A DNA stretch of 8,305 bases from Amycolatopsis jejuensis (GTDB lineage: Bacteria > Actinomycetota > Actinomycetes > Mycobacteriales > Pseudonocardiaceae): assembly GCF_000717335.1 (NCBI RefSeq), contig NZ_JNYZ01000071.1, forward strand, positions 1 to 8,305. The letters are read 5' to 3'. This document shows, in pieces, positions 1-6,510 of this stretch; positions within the stretch are counted from its first letter, which is position 1; every line of letters starts with the position of its first letter. The notes beneath the pieces were generated by a model. It saw nothing but the letters and a program-made list of their open reading frames with translations, did not search any database and had not been told where the DNA came from. A program made the position numbers and the translations under genes.

Positions 1-95
1 GCAACATCTACTACCCCAGCGAAATCTACACAGAACTCGGCATCACCCCCTTCACCCAACCCGCCCACGCCACCAACCACGGCAACGACCAGTGA
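1..95 (+). CDS. 3' end of an unidentified repeated gene (left copy, partial)
   Basis: Read from base 3, this gives a 30-residue C-terminus beginning NIYYPSEIYTEL, containing GITPFTQPAHA, ending NHGNDQ and stopping at TGA (93-95). The 5' part lies outside the window. The identical sequence occurs inverted at the other end, so the gene has at least two copies. That suggests a transposase or another mobile-element protein. I do not recognise the tail as any specific transposase family, and the match is too short to name one. Other frames are also open here. I favour this one because it gives a balanced composition with aromatic and acidic residues and its stop falls four bases before the repeat boundary. 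It converges on the regulator gene at 202-939. Confidence 0.45.
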   Translation, partial: NIYYPSEIYTELGITPFTQPAHATNHGNDQ

Positions 96-99
96 CTCG
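1..99. repeat. Left copy of 99-bp perfect terminal inverted repeat
   Basis: Bases 1-99 equal the reverse complement of 8207-8305 with no mismatch. The match breaks at base 100 (A on the left, G in the complementary reading on the right). The repeat runs into the window edge, so its true length is at least 99 bp. It contains the tail of the partial gene and four bases beyond its stop codon. Confidence 0.97.
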
Positions 100-147
100 A
101 GCCGCGGAGGGCAGTCCCGGATCCGGACAACGGTGCCGTGGACAGCA

Positions 148-179
148 CGCGAGCCCGACGACGGGTCGTCGGGCTCGCG
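148..179 (-). terminator. Hairpin terminator after the YheO-type regulator
   Basis: Bases 148-161 pair perfectly with 166-179, giving a 14-bp GC-rich stem closed by a four-base CGGG loop. It begins 22 bases beyond the regulator stop codon, where an intrinsic terminator is expected. No T-tract follows on either strand, which is common for actinobacterial hairpin terminators. The symmetry means it could also stop readthrough from the repeat gene on the plus strand. Confidence 0.75.
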
Positions 180-201
180 GGTGCGTGGCCTGTCGCGCCA
201 G

Positions 202-939
202 CTATGCGTTCGGGGCCGCCGTTTCTTCGTCGTCCAGTTCGTTGAGGTAGTTGTAGATCGTGTAACGACTGGCGTCCAGTCTTGCCGCTGCCAGCTCCAC
301 CGCTTCGCGGAGAGTGAAGAAGCCGCGTCGTTCCAGCTCGCGCACCACCTCGAGCTTGTGCGATTTCTTCATGAGATTGACCGGAATGTCGATGGCTGCG
401 ATCGCATCGCGCAGGATGCCCTCGGTGAGGGATTCGATCGAGTCGGGGAATTTCTCGGCGGGCTTTTCGGGGGGAGCCTGCTCGGTCACGGTCAACGACG
501 CCAGGATCCGCTGAGCCCGCTCCAGGTCGTTGATGTCGGTGTTGATGCACAACGAGGCGACCGCCCGGCCGTCGGGAGACTTGAACAGCAGGGTGGACGA
601 ACGCAAGGCCAGTCCGTCCTTGGTCTCGGTGCGATACCTGAGCTGGTGTTCGGTCTGGCCCGTTTTCACTGCCTGGACTCCCAGGTCGGTGAGGTAACCG
701 CCGGCGTCCCGGCCGGTGATCGCGCCGCCGACCGTGACGATCGTGTTCGGAAACTTCGTGAGGTTGTGCAGGACCACCTCGGTGCGCGGCTCGAGTGCCA
801 CCGCCAGCGCCGGAATGATGGGACTGAGCAACTGCACGACGTGGGCAGCGTGCGCCTTCTGCTCTCGGGAGAATCGGACCGTCGCGGCCTTCTTGTCGCC
901 GGTGGCCGACCGCCGCACGGCCGTGCTTCGACTTGGCAT
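202..939 (-). CDS. YheO/DauR-type transcriptional regulator (PAS-like sensor plus C-terminal HTH)
   Basis: A 245-residue cytoplasmic DNA-binding regulator. Residues about 32-145 match the YheO-like PAS domain: TEVVLHNL (53-60), GAITGRDAGGYLTDLG (72-87), TKDGLALRSST (106-116) and SLCINTDIND (129-138). Residues about 175-233 match the C-terminal helix-turn-helix of the same family: KLEVVRELERRGFFTL followed by a predicted HTH near 208-232 (LAAARLDAS...TIYNYL). A basic, probably flexible tail of about 25 residues precedes the sensor. The length is usual for the family. ATG at 939 is the first start codon after an in-frame stop (TAA at 969-967). There is only a weak ribosome site, but a promoter-like sequence is placed to give a leaderless transcript. 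The gene is divergent from the transporter operon, the classic position for its regulator. Relatives such as DauR respond to amino acids, but the ligand here is unknown. Family call is firm; target is inferred. Confidence 0.9.
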   Translation of the reverse strand: MPSRSTAVRRSATGDKKAATVRFSREQKAHAAHVVQLLSPIIPALAVALEPRTEVVLHNLTKFPNTIVTVGGAITGRDAGGYLTDLGVQAVKTGQTEHQLRYRTETKDGLALRSSTLLFKSPDGRAVASLCINTDINDLERAQRILASLTVTEQAPPEKPAEKFPDSIESLTEGILRDAIAAIDIPVNLMKKSHKLEVVRELERRGFFTLREAVELAAARLDASRYTIYNYLNELDDEETAAPNA

Positions 940-945
940 GGGCTG

Positions 946-974
946 ATATTCCCAGTTCGAGCGGCATTAGTCAA
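946..974 (-). promoter_or_regulatory. Candidate leaderless promoter of the regulator
   Basis: On the minus strand, TTGACT (974-969, five of six matches to TTGACA) is followed by a 17-base spacer and GAATAT (951-946, only a partial -10 match). The ATG begins six bases after the -10, so transcription would start at or within a base or two of the A of the start codon. Leaderless transcripts are common in actinobacteria, and the weak Shine-Dalgarno sequence here agrees. The -35 box overlaps the palindrome at 971-985. Confidence 0.5.
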
Positions 975-985
975 CAAGATGTTGA
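971..985. promoter_or_regulatory. Palindromic operator candidate TCAACA-AGA-TGTTGA
   Basis: A perfect 6-bp inverted repeat with a 3-bp spacer in the divergent control region. It shares bases 971-974 with the -35 box of the regulator's own promoter and lies about 38 bases upstream of the operon's candidate -35. Binding there would block the regulator promoter and could repress or activate the operon. The natural candidate for binding is the adjacent YheO-type regulator, by inference only. No second copy of this palindrome was noticed in the window. Confidence 0.5.
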
Positions 986-1022
986 AGTTGTGGGGAGGGT
1001 CCCTCGGGAGCGATGTGCGCTA

Positions 1023-1051
1023 TTGCGAGTCTTGTTGCCCGTCTCTACACT
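1023..1051 (+). promoter_or_regulatory. Candidate sigma-70-type promoter of the transporter operon
   Basis: TTGCGA (1023-1028) and TACACT (1046-1051) are separated by 17 bases, and each matches four of six consensus positions. The predicted start near 1058 leaves a leader of about 50 bases before the ATG at 1110. That leader contains an imperfect hairpin, GGCCCCGC (1064-1071) against GCGG-AT-GGCC (1078-1087), then the ribosome site AAGGGA (1097-1102). The promoter is reasonable but unconfirmed. Confidence 0.45.
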
Positions 1052-1109
1052 CTGTTGCATCTTGGCCCCGCCGTGGTGCGGATGGCCTCATCGGACAAGG
1101 GACGAGTGC

Positions 1110-2744
1110 ATGGTCAAAATGTGGCACGGTCGTACCCGAATGGGTTCCCGTTATGTGATGACTGCAGTGTCGGTCCTGGCTGTTGCGGGGCTGGCAATGG
1201 TGGCCGGCTGTGGGGGCGGTTCATCCGGGGCGGGTGAACCGCAGGCGGCGACCGACGCGAAGATTCCCAAGTTGTCGTGGGCACTTCCCTCTCCGGTGCC
1301 CAACCTGGACTACGCACAGTTTCCCGGCCGGAACCCGGTGGTCCCGCTGGTGAACGAACCGCTGGAAAGATTGTCCAGCAAGAATGTCTACACGCCGGTC
1401 CTGGCGACGTCGGTGGCACAGCCGAATCCGGCCACGCTGGTCTACACAATCCGTTCCGGCGTCACGTTCTCCGACGGGCAGCCGTTGACCGCCGACGACG
1501 TGGTGTGGAGCATCCGGCACTATGCGGCCGAGACTGCGGCTTCGGCCACTTTCCTGCCGGACATCAAGAATGTGTCGGCCACCGGGCCGCTGTCGGTGAC
1601 TGTCGATCTCGGAAAGCCGGACCCGATTGCCCGGGGGAAGCTGGCTTCGAATGTCTTCGTGATGGAGAAGCAGTTCTCCGAAGCGCACGCGAACACGCTC
1701 GGGACGGCTGCCGCCATCCCGGTGGGTACCGGTCCGTACACGGTGGCCGGGTACACCGCCCAGAGCATTGTGCTCAAGAACAATCCGCGCCATTGGGGTG
1801 TTCCCCCGAAGGTCGAGAACATCGACTTCCCGATCATCACCGACAACAACGCCTTCAAGCTTGCGCTGCAGTCCGGGACCGTCGACGGCGGCCAGGTCGC
1901 CGACCCGCAGACGCTGGACCAATGGCGCAAGGTTCCGGGAGCGTCAGTGCACACCGCGCCTTCGACCGACCAGGTGTTCCTGCAGTTCAATGTCACTGCG
2001 CCGCCGTTCGACGACGTGCATGTGCGGCGGGCAATCGCCTACGCCGTCGACAAAGCGGCGTACGCCAAGGTCGGTTTCGGCGGCAACGTCGACTTCCTCG
2101 CCGGCCTTGTTCCCGCGTCCGAGCTGGCCGGCGTGGCGGGGAGTGCGGACGCGGCGCAGGCGTTCCTGACGAGCCTGCCGCAGTATCCGTTCGACGTCGC
2201 CAAGGCGAAGGCCGAGATGGCCCAGTCGAAACATCCCCAGGGGTTCTCCACCACTGTCGAGTACAACGAGTCGACCGGTTCGGCGAAACAAACGGCGCTG
2301 GTCCTGCAACAGAACCTGCAGGCGATCGGCGTCCGGGTCGAGCTGAAGCCGATCACCGGACAGCAGCGGTTCGCCGAGCTCACCAGTGGTACCTTGCCGC
2401 CGTTCGGGACCGGTGGTTTCGACGCGGCGGTCAACGATCCCTCGGCGCTGCTCACCACGATGGTCGGGGCCGGCAACATCGAGAACACCGCACGGTGGAG
2501 CACCCCGGCCGTGGCGGCCGCGGTGTCGATCGTGGATTCGTCGGCGAGCACGCCCGCGGAACGGTGGGCGGCGACGAAGACAATCCTTTCCGCAGTCGCG
2601 TCCGATGTGCCTTACCTCGGGCTCTTCACCAGGCCGACGGCTTCCGTGCTCAGGCAGGGCTTCGTCTTTGCCGGCAAGGAAGGCATCGACGCAACGGACC
2701 TCAACGACGGGAACTGGGCCTACCAGATACGGGCGGGCAAATGA
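1110..2744 (+). CDS. Family 5 extracellular solute-binding lipoprotein of a peptide-type ABC importer
   Basis: A 544-residue binding protein that captures the ligand outside the cytoplasmic membrane and delivers it to the permeases. The N-terminus is a lipoprotein signal: basic residues up to Arg14, a hydrophobic stretch at 18-32, then lipobox V-A-G-Cys34, followed by a Gly/Ser-rich linker. The mature part carries SBP_bac_5 (DppA/OppA family) hallmarks: an N-terminal lobe with PLVNEPLERL (79-88), GVTFSDGQPLTADDVVWSI (117-135), GTGPY (206-210) and VRRAIAYAVDK (305-315). The reading frame is open from 933. I chose ATG 1110 because AAGGGA lies about seven bases upstream and the signal peptide starts correctly; ATG 1119 and 1140 lack comparable sites. 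It is the first gene of a four-gene operon, 37 bases before the first permease. Near 436-446 the segment GFDAAVNDPSA replaces the W-x-x-D-Y-x-DP pattern often seen in peptide binders, so the ligand may not be an ordinary peptide. Confidence 0.92.
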   Translation: MVKMWHGRTRMGSRYVMTAVSVLAVAGLAMVAGCGGGSSGAGEPQAATDAKIPKLSWALPSPVPNLDYAQFPGRNPVVPLVNEPLERLSSKNVYTPVLATSVAQPNPATLVYTIRSGVTFSDGQPLTADDVVWSIRHYAAETAASATFLPDIKNVSATGPLSVTVDLGKPDPIARGKLASNVFVMEKQFSEAHANTLGTAAAIPVGTGPYTVAGYTAQSIVLKNNPRHWGVPPKVENIDFPIITDNNAFKLALQSGTVDGGQVADPQTLDQWRKVPGASVHTAPSTDQVFLQFNVTAPPFDDVHVRRAIAYAVDKAAYAKVGFGGNVDFLAGLVPASELAGVAGSADAAQAFLTSLPQYPFDVAKAKAEMAQSKHPQGFSTTVEYNESTGSAKQTALVLQQNLQAIGVRVELKPITGQQRFAELTSGTLPPFGTGGFDAAVNDPSALLTTMVGAGNIENTARWSTPAVAAAVSIVDSSASTPAERWAATKTILSAVASDVPYLGLFTRPTASVLRQGFVFAGKEGIDATDLNDGNWAYQIRAGK

Positions 2745-2765
2745 CCTGGTCAGCGCATCCCCGTC

Positions 2766-2774
2766 GAGAGGAGG
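2766..2774 (+). promoter_or_regulatory. Strong ribosome binding site deciding the GTG start of the first permease
   Basis: GAGAGGAGG ends seven bases before GTG 2782. The same frame is open far upstream (from 2386), within the binding-protein gene, so this site fixes the start of the permease. Confidence 0.8.
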
Positions 2775-2781
2775 GCCGAGG

Positions 2782-3744
2782 GTGATTGCGCGGTTCATCG
2801 TCAAACGCGTCGCCGCGGGACTCGTCTTGTTGCTGATCCTCACTTTCGTCGTCTTCGCGCTGATCGCGATCAGCCCGGGCTCGCCGATCCAGACGCTGCT
2901 CGGTACGCGTACTCCGGCACCGGAACTCGTCGCCGCGCTCAACGACAAGTACCATCTCGGCGAACCGTTTCTCGTGCAGTATTGGTACTGGCTGGGCGAT
3001 GTCGTCCGCCTCGACTTCGGTCAGTCGATTGCCGTGCAGACCGGTTCCGAGGTGGATTCACTGATCACCGACCGGCTCGGGCTGACCCTTCAGCTCGCGC
3101 TGTACACCGTCGTATTGACGGTGCTGATCGGCATTCCGGCCGGAATGGCGGCCGGTATCCGGCACGGGAGCCGTTTCGACCGGGTGGTGTCGGTGCTGAC
3201 CAGCGTGGTGATGGGAGCGCCGTCGTACGTCCTGGCCATCATCGTCCTGTACGTACTCGGTTCTCAGCTCGAGTGGTTCCCGATCTACGGGACGGGAAGC
3301 GGCTTCATCGGCCGCATCGAGCACCTGACCCTCCCGGCCTTCGCGCTGGCCTTGATCATGGCGGCGTTCGTGGCTAGGCAGACCAGAGCGGCGACCCTCA
3401 CCGTGATGCAGCAGGATTACGTCACCTTCGCTCGCCTGCGCGGCATCAGCCCGGCCCGCATCCTCGTCCGCTACGCGTTCCGCAACTCGTCGGTGCCGGT
3501 CGTCACCACCGCCGGGCTGCTCCTCATCGCCGCCCTGTCCGCGGGGGTGTTCGTCGAGCGCATCTTTTCCTTGCCCGGAGCCGGTTCGCTGTTGCTGGCC
3601 TCGGTCACGGACAAGGACGTTCCCGTCGTACAGGGGCTGGTGCTGTTCATCGGTGCCTTCGTGCTCACGATCAACCTCGTCGTCGACCTGCTCGTATTGA
3701 TCCTGGACCCGCGTCTTCGCTTCGTCGCGCGAGGAGGTGCCTGA
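2782..3744 (+). CDS. Peptide-type ABC transporter permease, DppB/OppB family
   Basis: A 320-residue integral membrane protein and one half of the translocation channel. The first membrane helix is residues 9-31, followed by an external region with the family pattern KYHLGEPFLVQYWYWLGDVVRLDFGQS in pieces (56-82: LGEPFLVQY, LDFGQS). Five further helices lie in the BPD_transp_1 domain (about 95-310). The cytoplasmic coupling loop that docks on the ATPase is at 212-236 (DYVTFARLRGISPARIL, then RNS). VERIFSLPGAGSLLL (258-272) and the C-terminal LILDPRLR (306-313) are typical of DppB/OppB. Length is normal. The start is GTG, set by an AGGAGG site seven bases upstream; the longer upstream frame overlaps the binding-protein gene and has shadow composition. 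The stop overlaps the next gene's ATG by one base (TGATG), so the two permeases are probably translationally coupled. Confidence 0.93.
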   Translation: MIARFIVKRVAAGLVLLLILTFVVFALIAISPGSPIQTLLGTRTPAPELVAALNDKYHLGEPFLVQYWYWLGDVVRLDFGQSIAVQTGSEVDSLITDRLGLTLQLALYTVVLTVLIGIPAGMAAGIRHGSRFDRVVSVLTSVVMGAPSYVLAIIVLYVLGSQLEWFPIYGTGSGFIGRIEHLTLPAFALALIMAAFVARQTRAATLTVMQQDYVTFARLRGISPARILVRYAFRNSSVPVVTTAGLLLIAALSAGVFVERIFSLPGAGSLLLASVTDKDVPVVQGLVLFIGAFVLTINLVVDLLVLILDPRLRFVARGGA

Positions 3745-4610
3745 TGGCCGACGTATCACTCGCTGCGGACCCGCGGCTCGATGGCCCGGCCAAGCGACGG
3801 CGGATGCCCGTTCTGGTCGTCCTGTCGGTCGCCTTCACCGGGATCGTCGTCGTCCTCGCCATCGCCGGAAACTGGTTGACGCCTTACGACGTTCAGGCTC
3901 AAGACGTCGTGCTCGGCTCGACCGGGCCCAGCGGGGCGCACTGGCTGGGTACCGACACGCTGGGCCGCGACATCCTGTCGATGGTCATCGCGGGAACCCG
4001 GACTGCGGTACTGGGCCCGTTGTGCCTTGCGTGTGCTGCGGTGCTGCTCGGGTCGACGCTGGGCATCGTGGCCGCCTACCGGGGCGGGTTCGTCGACGGG
4101 ATCGCCAACCGCTTCGCCGACTTCATGTATGCGGTGCCGGGAACGCTGGTCGTCATCGTCGTGGCCGGTGTCGTCGGCGGGGGATACTGGATCGCGGTTG
4201 CGTTGATGACCGTGCTGGCCTTGCCGGTGGAGATCCGGCTCTGCCGCAGCGCGGCCCTCGTCCAGGTGCGCCTGCCCTACATCGAAGCCGCCCGCACCTT
4301 GGGGTTATCCGGTCCGAGGATTCTCTTCCACCACGTGCTGCCCAACATTCTGCCGACCGTCGTCGCGACGTTCCTGCTCGATTTCGTCGCCGGTCTCGTC
4401 GGTCTGTCCGGCCTGGCCTACTTGGGACTGGGCGCGCCGCCGGGTTCGCCGGACTGGGGTTCGCTGCTGTCGGACGGACAGGCGTTGCTCACGGTCAATC
4501 CATGGCTGACGCTGGCCCCCGGCGTCATGATCGTTCTCACGGCAACCAGCGTCACGCTGCTCGGTGACTGGCTCTACGACCGCTCGGAACGCAAAGGTGC
4601 GCAACAATGA
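3744..4610 (+). CDS. Peptide-type ABC transporter permease, DppC/OppC family
   Basis: A 288-residue membrane protein and the second half of the channel. A cytoplasmic tail with RRRM (18-21) precedes the first helix (22-42). The periplasm-side signature HWLGTDTLGRDILSMVIAGTR is present in pieces (HWLGTDTLGRDILS 66-79, AGTR 83-86), followed by the BPD_transp_1 domain to about residue 278. The coupling loop is YIEAARTLGLSGPRILFHH (179-197) with LPNILP (199-204). GLAYLGLGAPPGSPDWGSLL (223-242) is the conserved DppC-type region. Slightly short for the family but complete. The start has GAGGAGG six bases upstream (3731-3737) and overlaps the stop of the first permease. The end overlaps the ATPase start by four bases (ATGA). 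These overlaps indicate one transcript and coupled translation with stoichiometric assembly. Confidence 0.93.
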   Translation: MADVSLAADPRLDGPAKRRRMPVLVVLSVAFTGIVVVLAIAGNWLTPYDVQAQDVVLGSTGPSGAHWLGTDTLGRDILSMVIAGTRTAVLGPLCLACAAVLLGSTLGIVAAYRGGFVDGIANRFADFMYAVPGTLVVIVVAGVVGGGYWIAVALMTVLALPVEIRLCRSAALVQVRLPYIEAARTLGLSGPRILFHHVLPNILPTVVATFLLDFVAGLVGLSGLAYLGLGAPPGSPDWGSLLSDGQALLTVNPWLTLAPGVMIVLTATSVTLLGDWLYDRSERKGAQQ

Positions 4611-6448
4611 TACCGGCCAGGGAAACAGTCCGTTCGCACGATGCTGCGCCTCCTCATCCGTTGCTGTCCGTGCGCGATCTGACCGTGCGAACGACTCTCG
4701 GCCGGACGCTGGTGCGCGACGTCGGTTTCGAACTGGAACGCGGCCAGACACTGGGTATCGTGGGCGAGTCGGGCAGCGGCAAGTCGATGACCGCACGAGC
4801 CGTCATGCGGGTTCTCGCCGAGAATGTGGTCTCGGCAGGGCAGATCGAGTTCGATGGGGTCGACTTGGCCGCCAAGACCGAACGAGAGCTGCGCCCGCTG
4901 CGGGGGGCCCGGATGAACATGGTCCTCCAGGATCCGTTCACCGCGCTCAACCCGCTGATGACGGTGGGACAGCACATCCGCGAGTCACTGCCGCCCGCGA
5001 TTCGCCGACATCGGTCCCGCAGCCGGTCGGAGACTGCCGCCCGGCTCGACGAGGTCGGTCTCGAAGCGGCGTCGGTCGCGGACCGGTATCCGTTTCAGCT
5101 CTCGGGTGGCATGCGTCAGCGGGTGGTACTGGCCGCGGCGCTGGCCGCTGACCCGGAACTGCTCATCGCCGACGAACCGACCACCGCGCTCGACGTCACC
5201 ACTCAGGCGGACATCCTGGCACTGCTGAGCAGGCTCCAGCGCACCCGCGCCATGGCGCTCGTGCTGATCACGCACGACCTGCGGGTCGCCTTCTCGGTCT
5301 GCGATCGCGTGCTCGTCATGTACGCCGGTTCGGTGGTCGAGGATGCGCCTGCCACGAGGCTCGTCGACCAGCCTGAGCATCCGTACACCATCGGGCTGCT
5401 GGGTGCCGAGCCGCCGATTTCGCATTATGCGGAGGAACTCACGTCGATCCCGGGCAACGTCCCGGCCGCCGATTCGGTTGCCGAGGTGTGCTCGTTCGCC
5501 GACCGGTGCCAGTGGCAGGCGCCCGAGTGCGTCGGTTCCCGCCCGCCGCTCGCGCTGGTCGCACCACAGCATCGCAGCGCCTGCCGGCGTAGCGACGAGC
5601 TGCGGCCGGAACTTCGGAAGCTGCGTCAGCACCTTTCCGTTCCGTCCCCTCAGCCTGCCCCGTCCGGCAAGGAGCCGATTCTCACGGTCACCGATCTCGT
5701 GAAGTCGTACCGGGTGCCCACCCTGGTCGGCAAGACCCGGGTCACCACTGCGGTGAACCGGGTGTCGTTCACCATCGCGGCGGACGAGTCGCTTGGCCTG
5801 GTCGGGGAGACCGGATCGGGCAAGACGACGATCGCGCGCTGCCTGCTCGGTCTCGAGCATCCCGATGGCGGTGAGATCGCCCTCTCCGATATCGACATCA
5901 GTGACTACCGCCGCCTGTCCCGCAGCCGGCGTTCGGAGGTGCGTCGCCTGGTGCAGGTGGTGTTCCAGGATCCCTACTCCTCGCTGAACGCCAAGCTCAC
6001 CATCGGCGCCACCCTTGCCGAAGCGGTGCGGGTCCGCAGCGACGCGGGTCAGGTGAACGAGGAGATCGCCGAGCTGCTGACCATGGTCGGCCTGCCTGCC
6101 GAGTACGCCGAGCGGCGGCCGGGCGCGCTGTCGGGAGGTGAGCGGCAACGGGTCGCGATCGCACGGGCGATAGCGGTGCGGCCGCAACTGCTCATCTGCG
6201 ACGAGCCGGTCGCGGCGCTGGATGTCTCGGTACAAGCGCAGGTGCTGGAGCTACTGCGAGAGATCCGTGGCCGATACGGGACCAGCTTCCTGTTCATCAC
6301 GCACGATCTTTCGGTCGTCCGGCAGATGACCGAACGGGCGATCGTGTTGCAGGGAGGGGAGATCGTCGAGAGCGGGTCGACCTCCGACGTCCTGGACCAC
6401 CCGCAGCATCCCTATACCACGCGGCTGATCGAGTCGATTCCCACCTGA
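4607..6448 (+). CDS. Fused two-domain ATPase of the peptide-type ABC importer (DppD-DppF fusion)
   Basis: A 613-residue cytoplasmic protein carrying both nucleotide-binding domains. NBD1 has Walker A GESGSGKS (53-60), Q-loop Gln108, signature LSGGMRQR (165-172), Walker B LLIADE (185-190) and H-loop His223. NBD2 has Walker A GETGSGKT (400-407), Q-loop Gln454, LSGGERQR (508-515), LLICDE (528-533) and His566. Every catalytic motif is intact in both halves, so both ATP sites should work. After NBD1 comes the oligopeptide-transporter C-terminal domain, HPYTIGLL (258-265), with four cysteines at 295, 301, 308 and 326. This is the arrangement reported to hold a [4Fe-4S] cluster in related peptide importers, including the similarly fused OppD of Mycobacterium tuberculosis. 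NBD2 ends at HPYTTRLIESIPT with no second cysteine domain. The start is ATG 4607 with AAAGG about eight bases upstream. It is the last gene of the operon, followed by a strong hairpin. Confidence 0.95.
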   Translation: MIPARETVRSHDAAPPHPLLSVRDLTVRTTLGRTLVRDVGFELERGQTLGIVGESGSGKSMTARAVMRVLAENVVSAGQIEFDGVDLAAKTERELRPLRGARMNMVLQDPFTALNPLMTVGQHIRESLPPAIRRHRSRSRSETAARLDEVGLEAASVADRYPFQLSGGMRQRVVLAAALAADPELLIADEPTTALDVTTQADILALLSRLQRTRAMALVLITHDLRVAFSVCDRVLVMYAGSVVEDAPATRLVDQPEHPYTIGLLGAEPPISHYAEELTSIPGNVPAADSVAEVCSFADRCQWQAPECVGSRPPLALVAPQHRSACRRSDELRPELRKLRQHLSVPSPQPAPSGKEPILTVTDLVKSYRVPTLVGKTRVTTAVNRVSFTIAADESLGLVGETGSGKTTIARCLLGLEHPDGGEIALSDIDISDYRRLSRSRRSEVRRLVQVVFQDPYSSLNAKLTIGATLAEAVRVRSDAGQVNEEIAELLTMVGLPAEYAERRPGALSGGERQRVAIARAIAVRPQLLICDEPVAALDVSVQAQVLELLREIRGRYGTSFLFITHDLSVVRQMTERAIVLQGGEIVESGSTSDVLDHPQHPYTTRLIESIPT

Positions 6449-6466
6449 GGTCGGCGATCAGGGACT

Positions 6467-6509
6467 TGCCGGGTCCGGCGCTTCCGCTCACGAGGCGCCG
6501 GACCCGGCG
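6467..6509. terminator. Bidirectional hairpin terminator between the operon and the DUF885 gene
   Basis: GCCGGGTCCGGCGC (6468-6481) pairs perfectly with 6495-6508. Three more pairs (6482-6484 with 6492-6494, one wobble) extend the stem to 17 bp with a seven-base loop. It starts 19 bases after the ATPase stop and 2 bases beyond the DUF885 stop on the other strand, so it can serve both convergent transcripts. It has no T-tract. Confidence 0.8.
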
Positions 6510-6510
6510 G

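Noticed and set aside
117..126. CCGGATCCGG palindrome between repeat and terminator
   Set aside because: Ten bases of G/C-rich symmetry next to a gene end, not at a promoter, and likely by chance.
26..967. Long minus-strand open frame over the regulator gene
   Set aside because: Overlaps the YheO-type gene in another frame, is Arg/Gly/His-rich with no recognisable motif, and ends in the repeat. Typical GC-rich shadow.
995..1005. GAGGG-T-CCCTC inverted repeat upstream of the operon promoter
   Set aside because: Only five-base arms around one base; too short and G/C-rich to call an operator beside the clearer palindrome at 971-985.
2386..2781. N-terminal extension of the first permease
   Set aside because: The frame is open but overlaps the binding-protein gene, is Arg/Pro/Ser-rich, and a strong ribosome site sets the start at GTG 2782.
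4985..6235. 416-codon open frame antisense to the ATPase
   Set aside because: Lies entirely opposite a gene with intact ABC motifs and has an Arg-rich composition with no domain; an out-of-frame artefact of G/C third positions.
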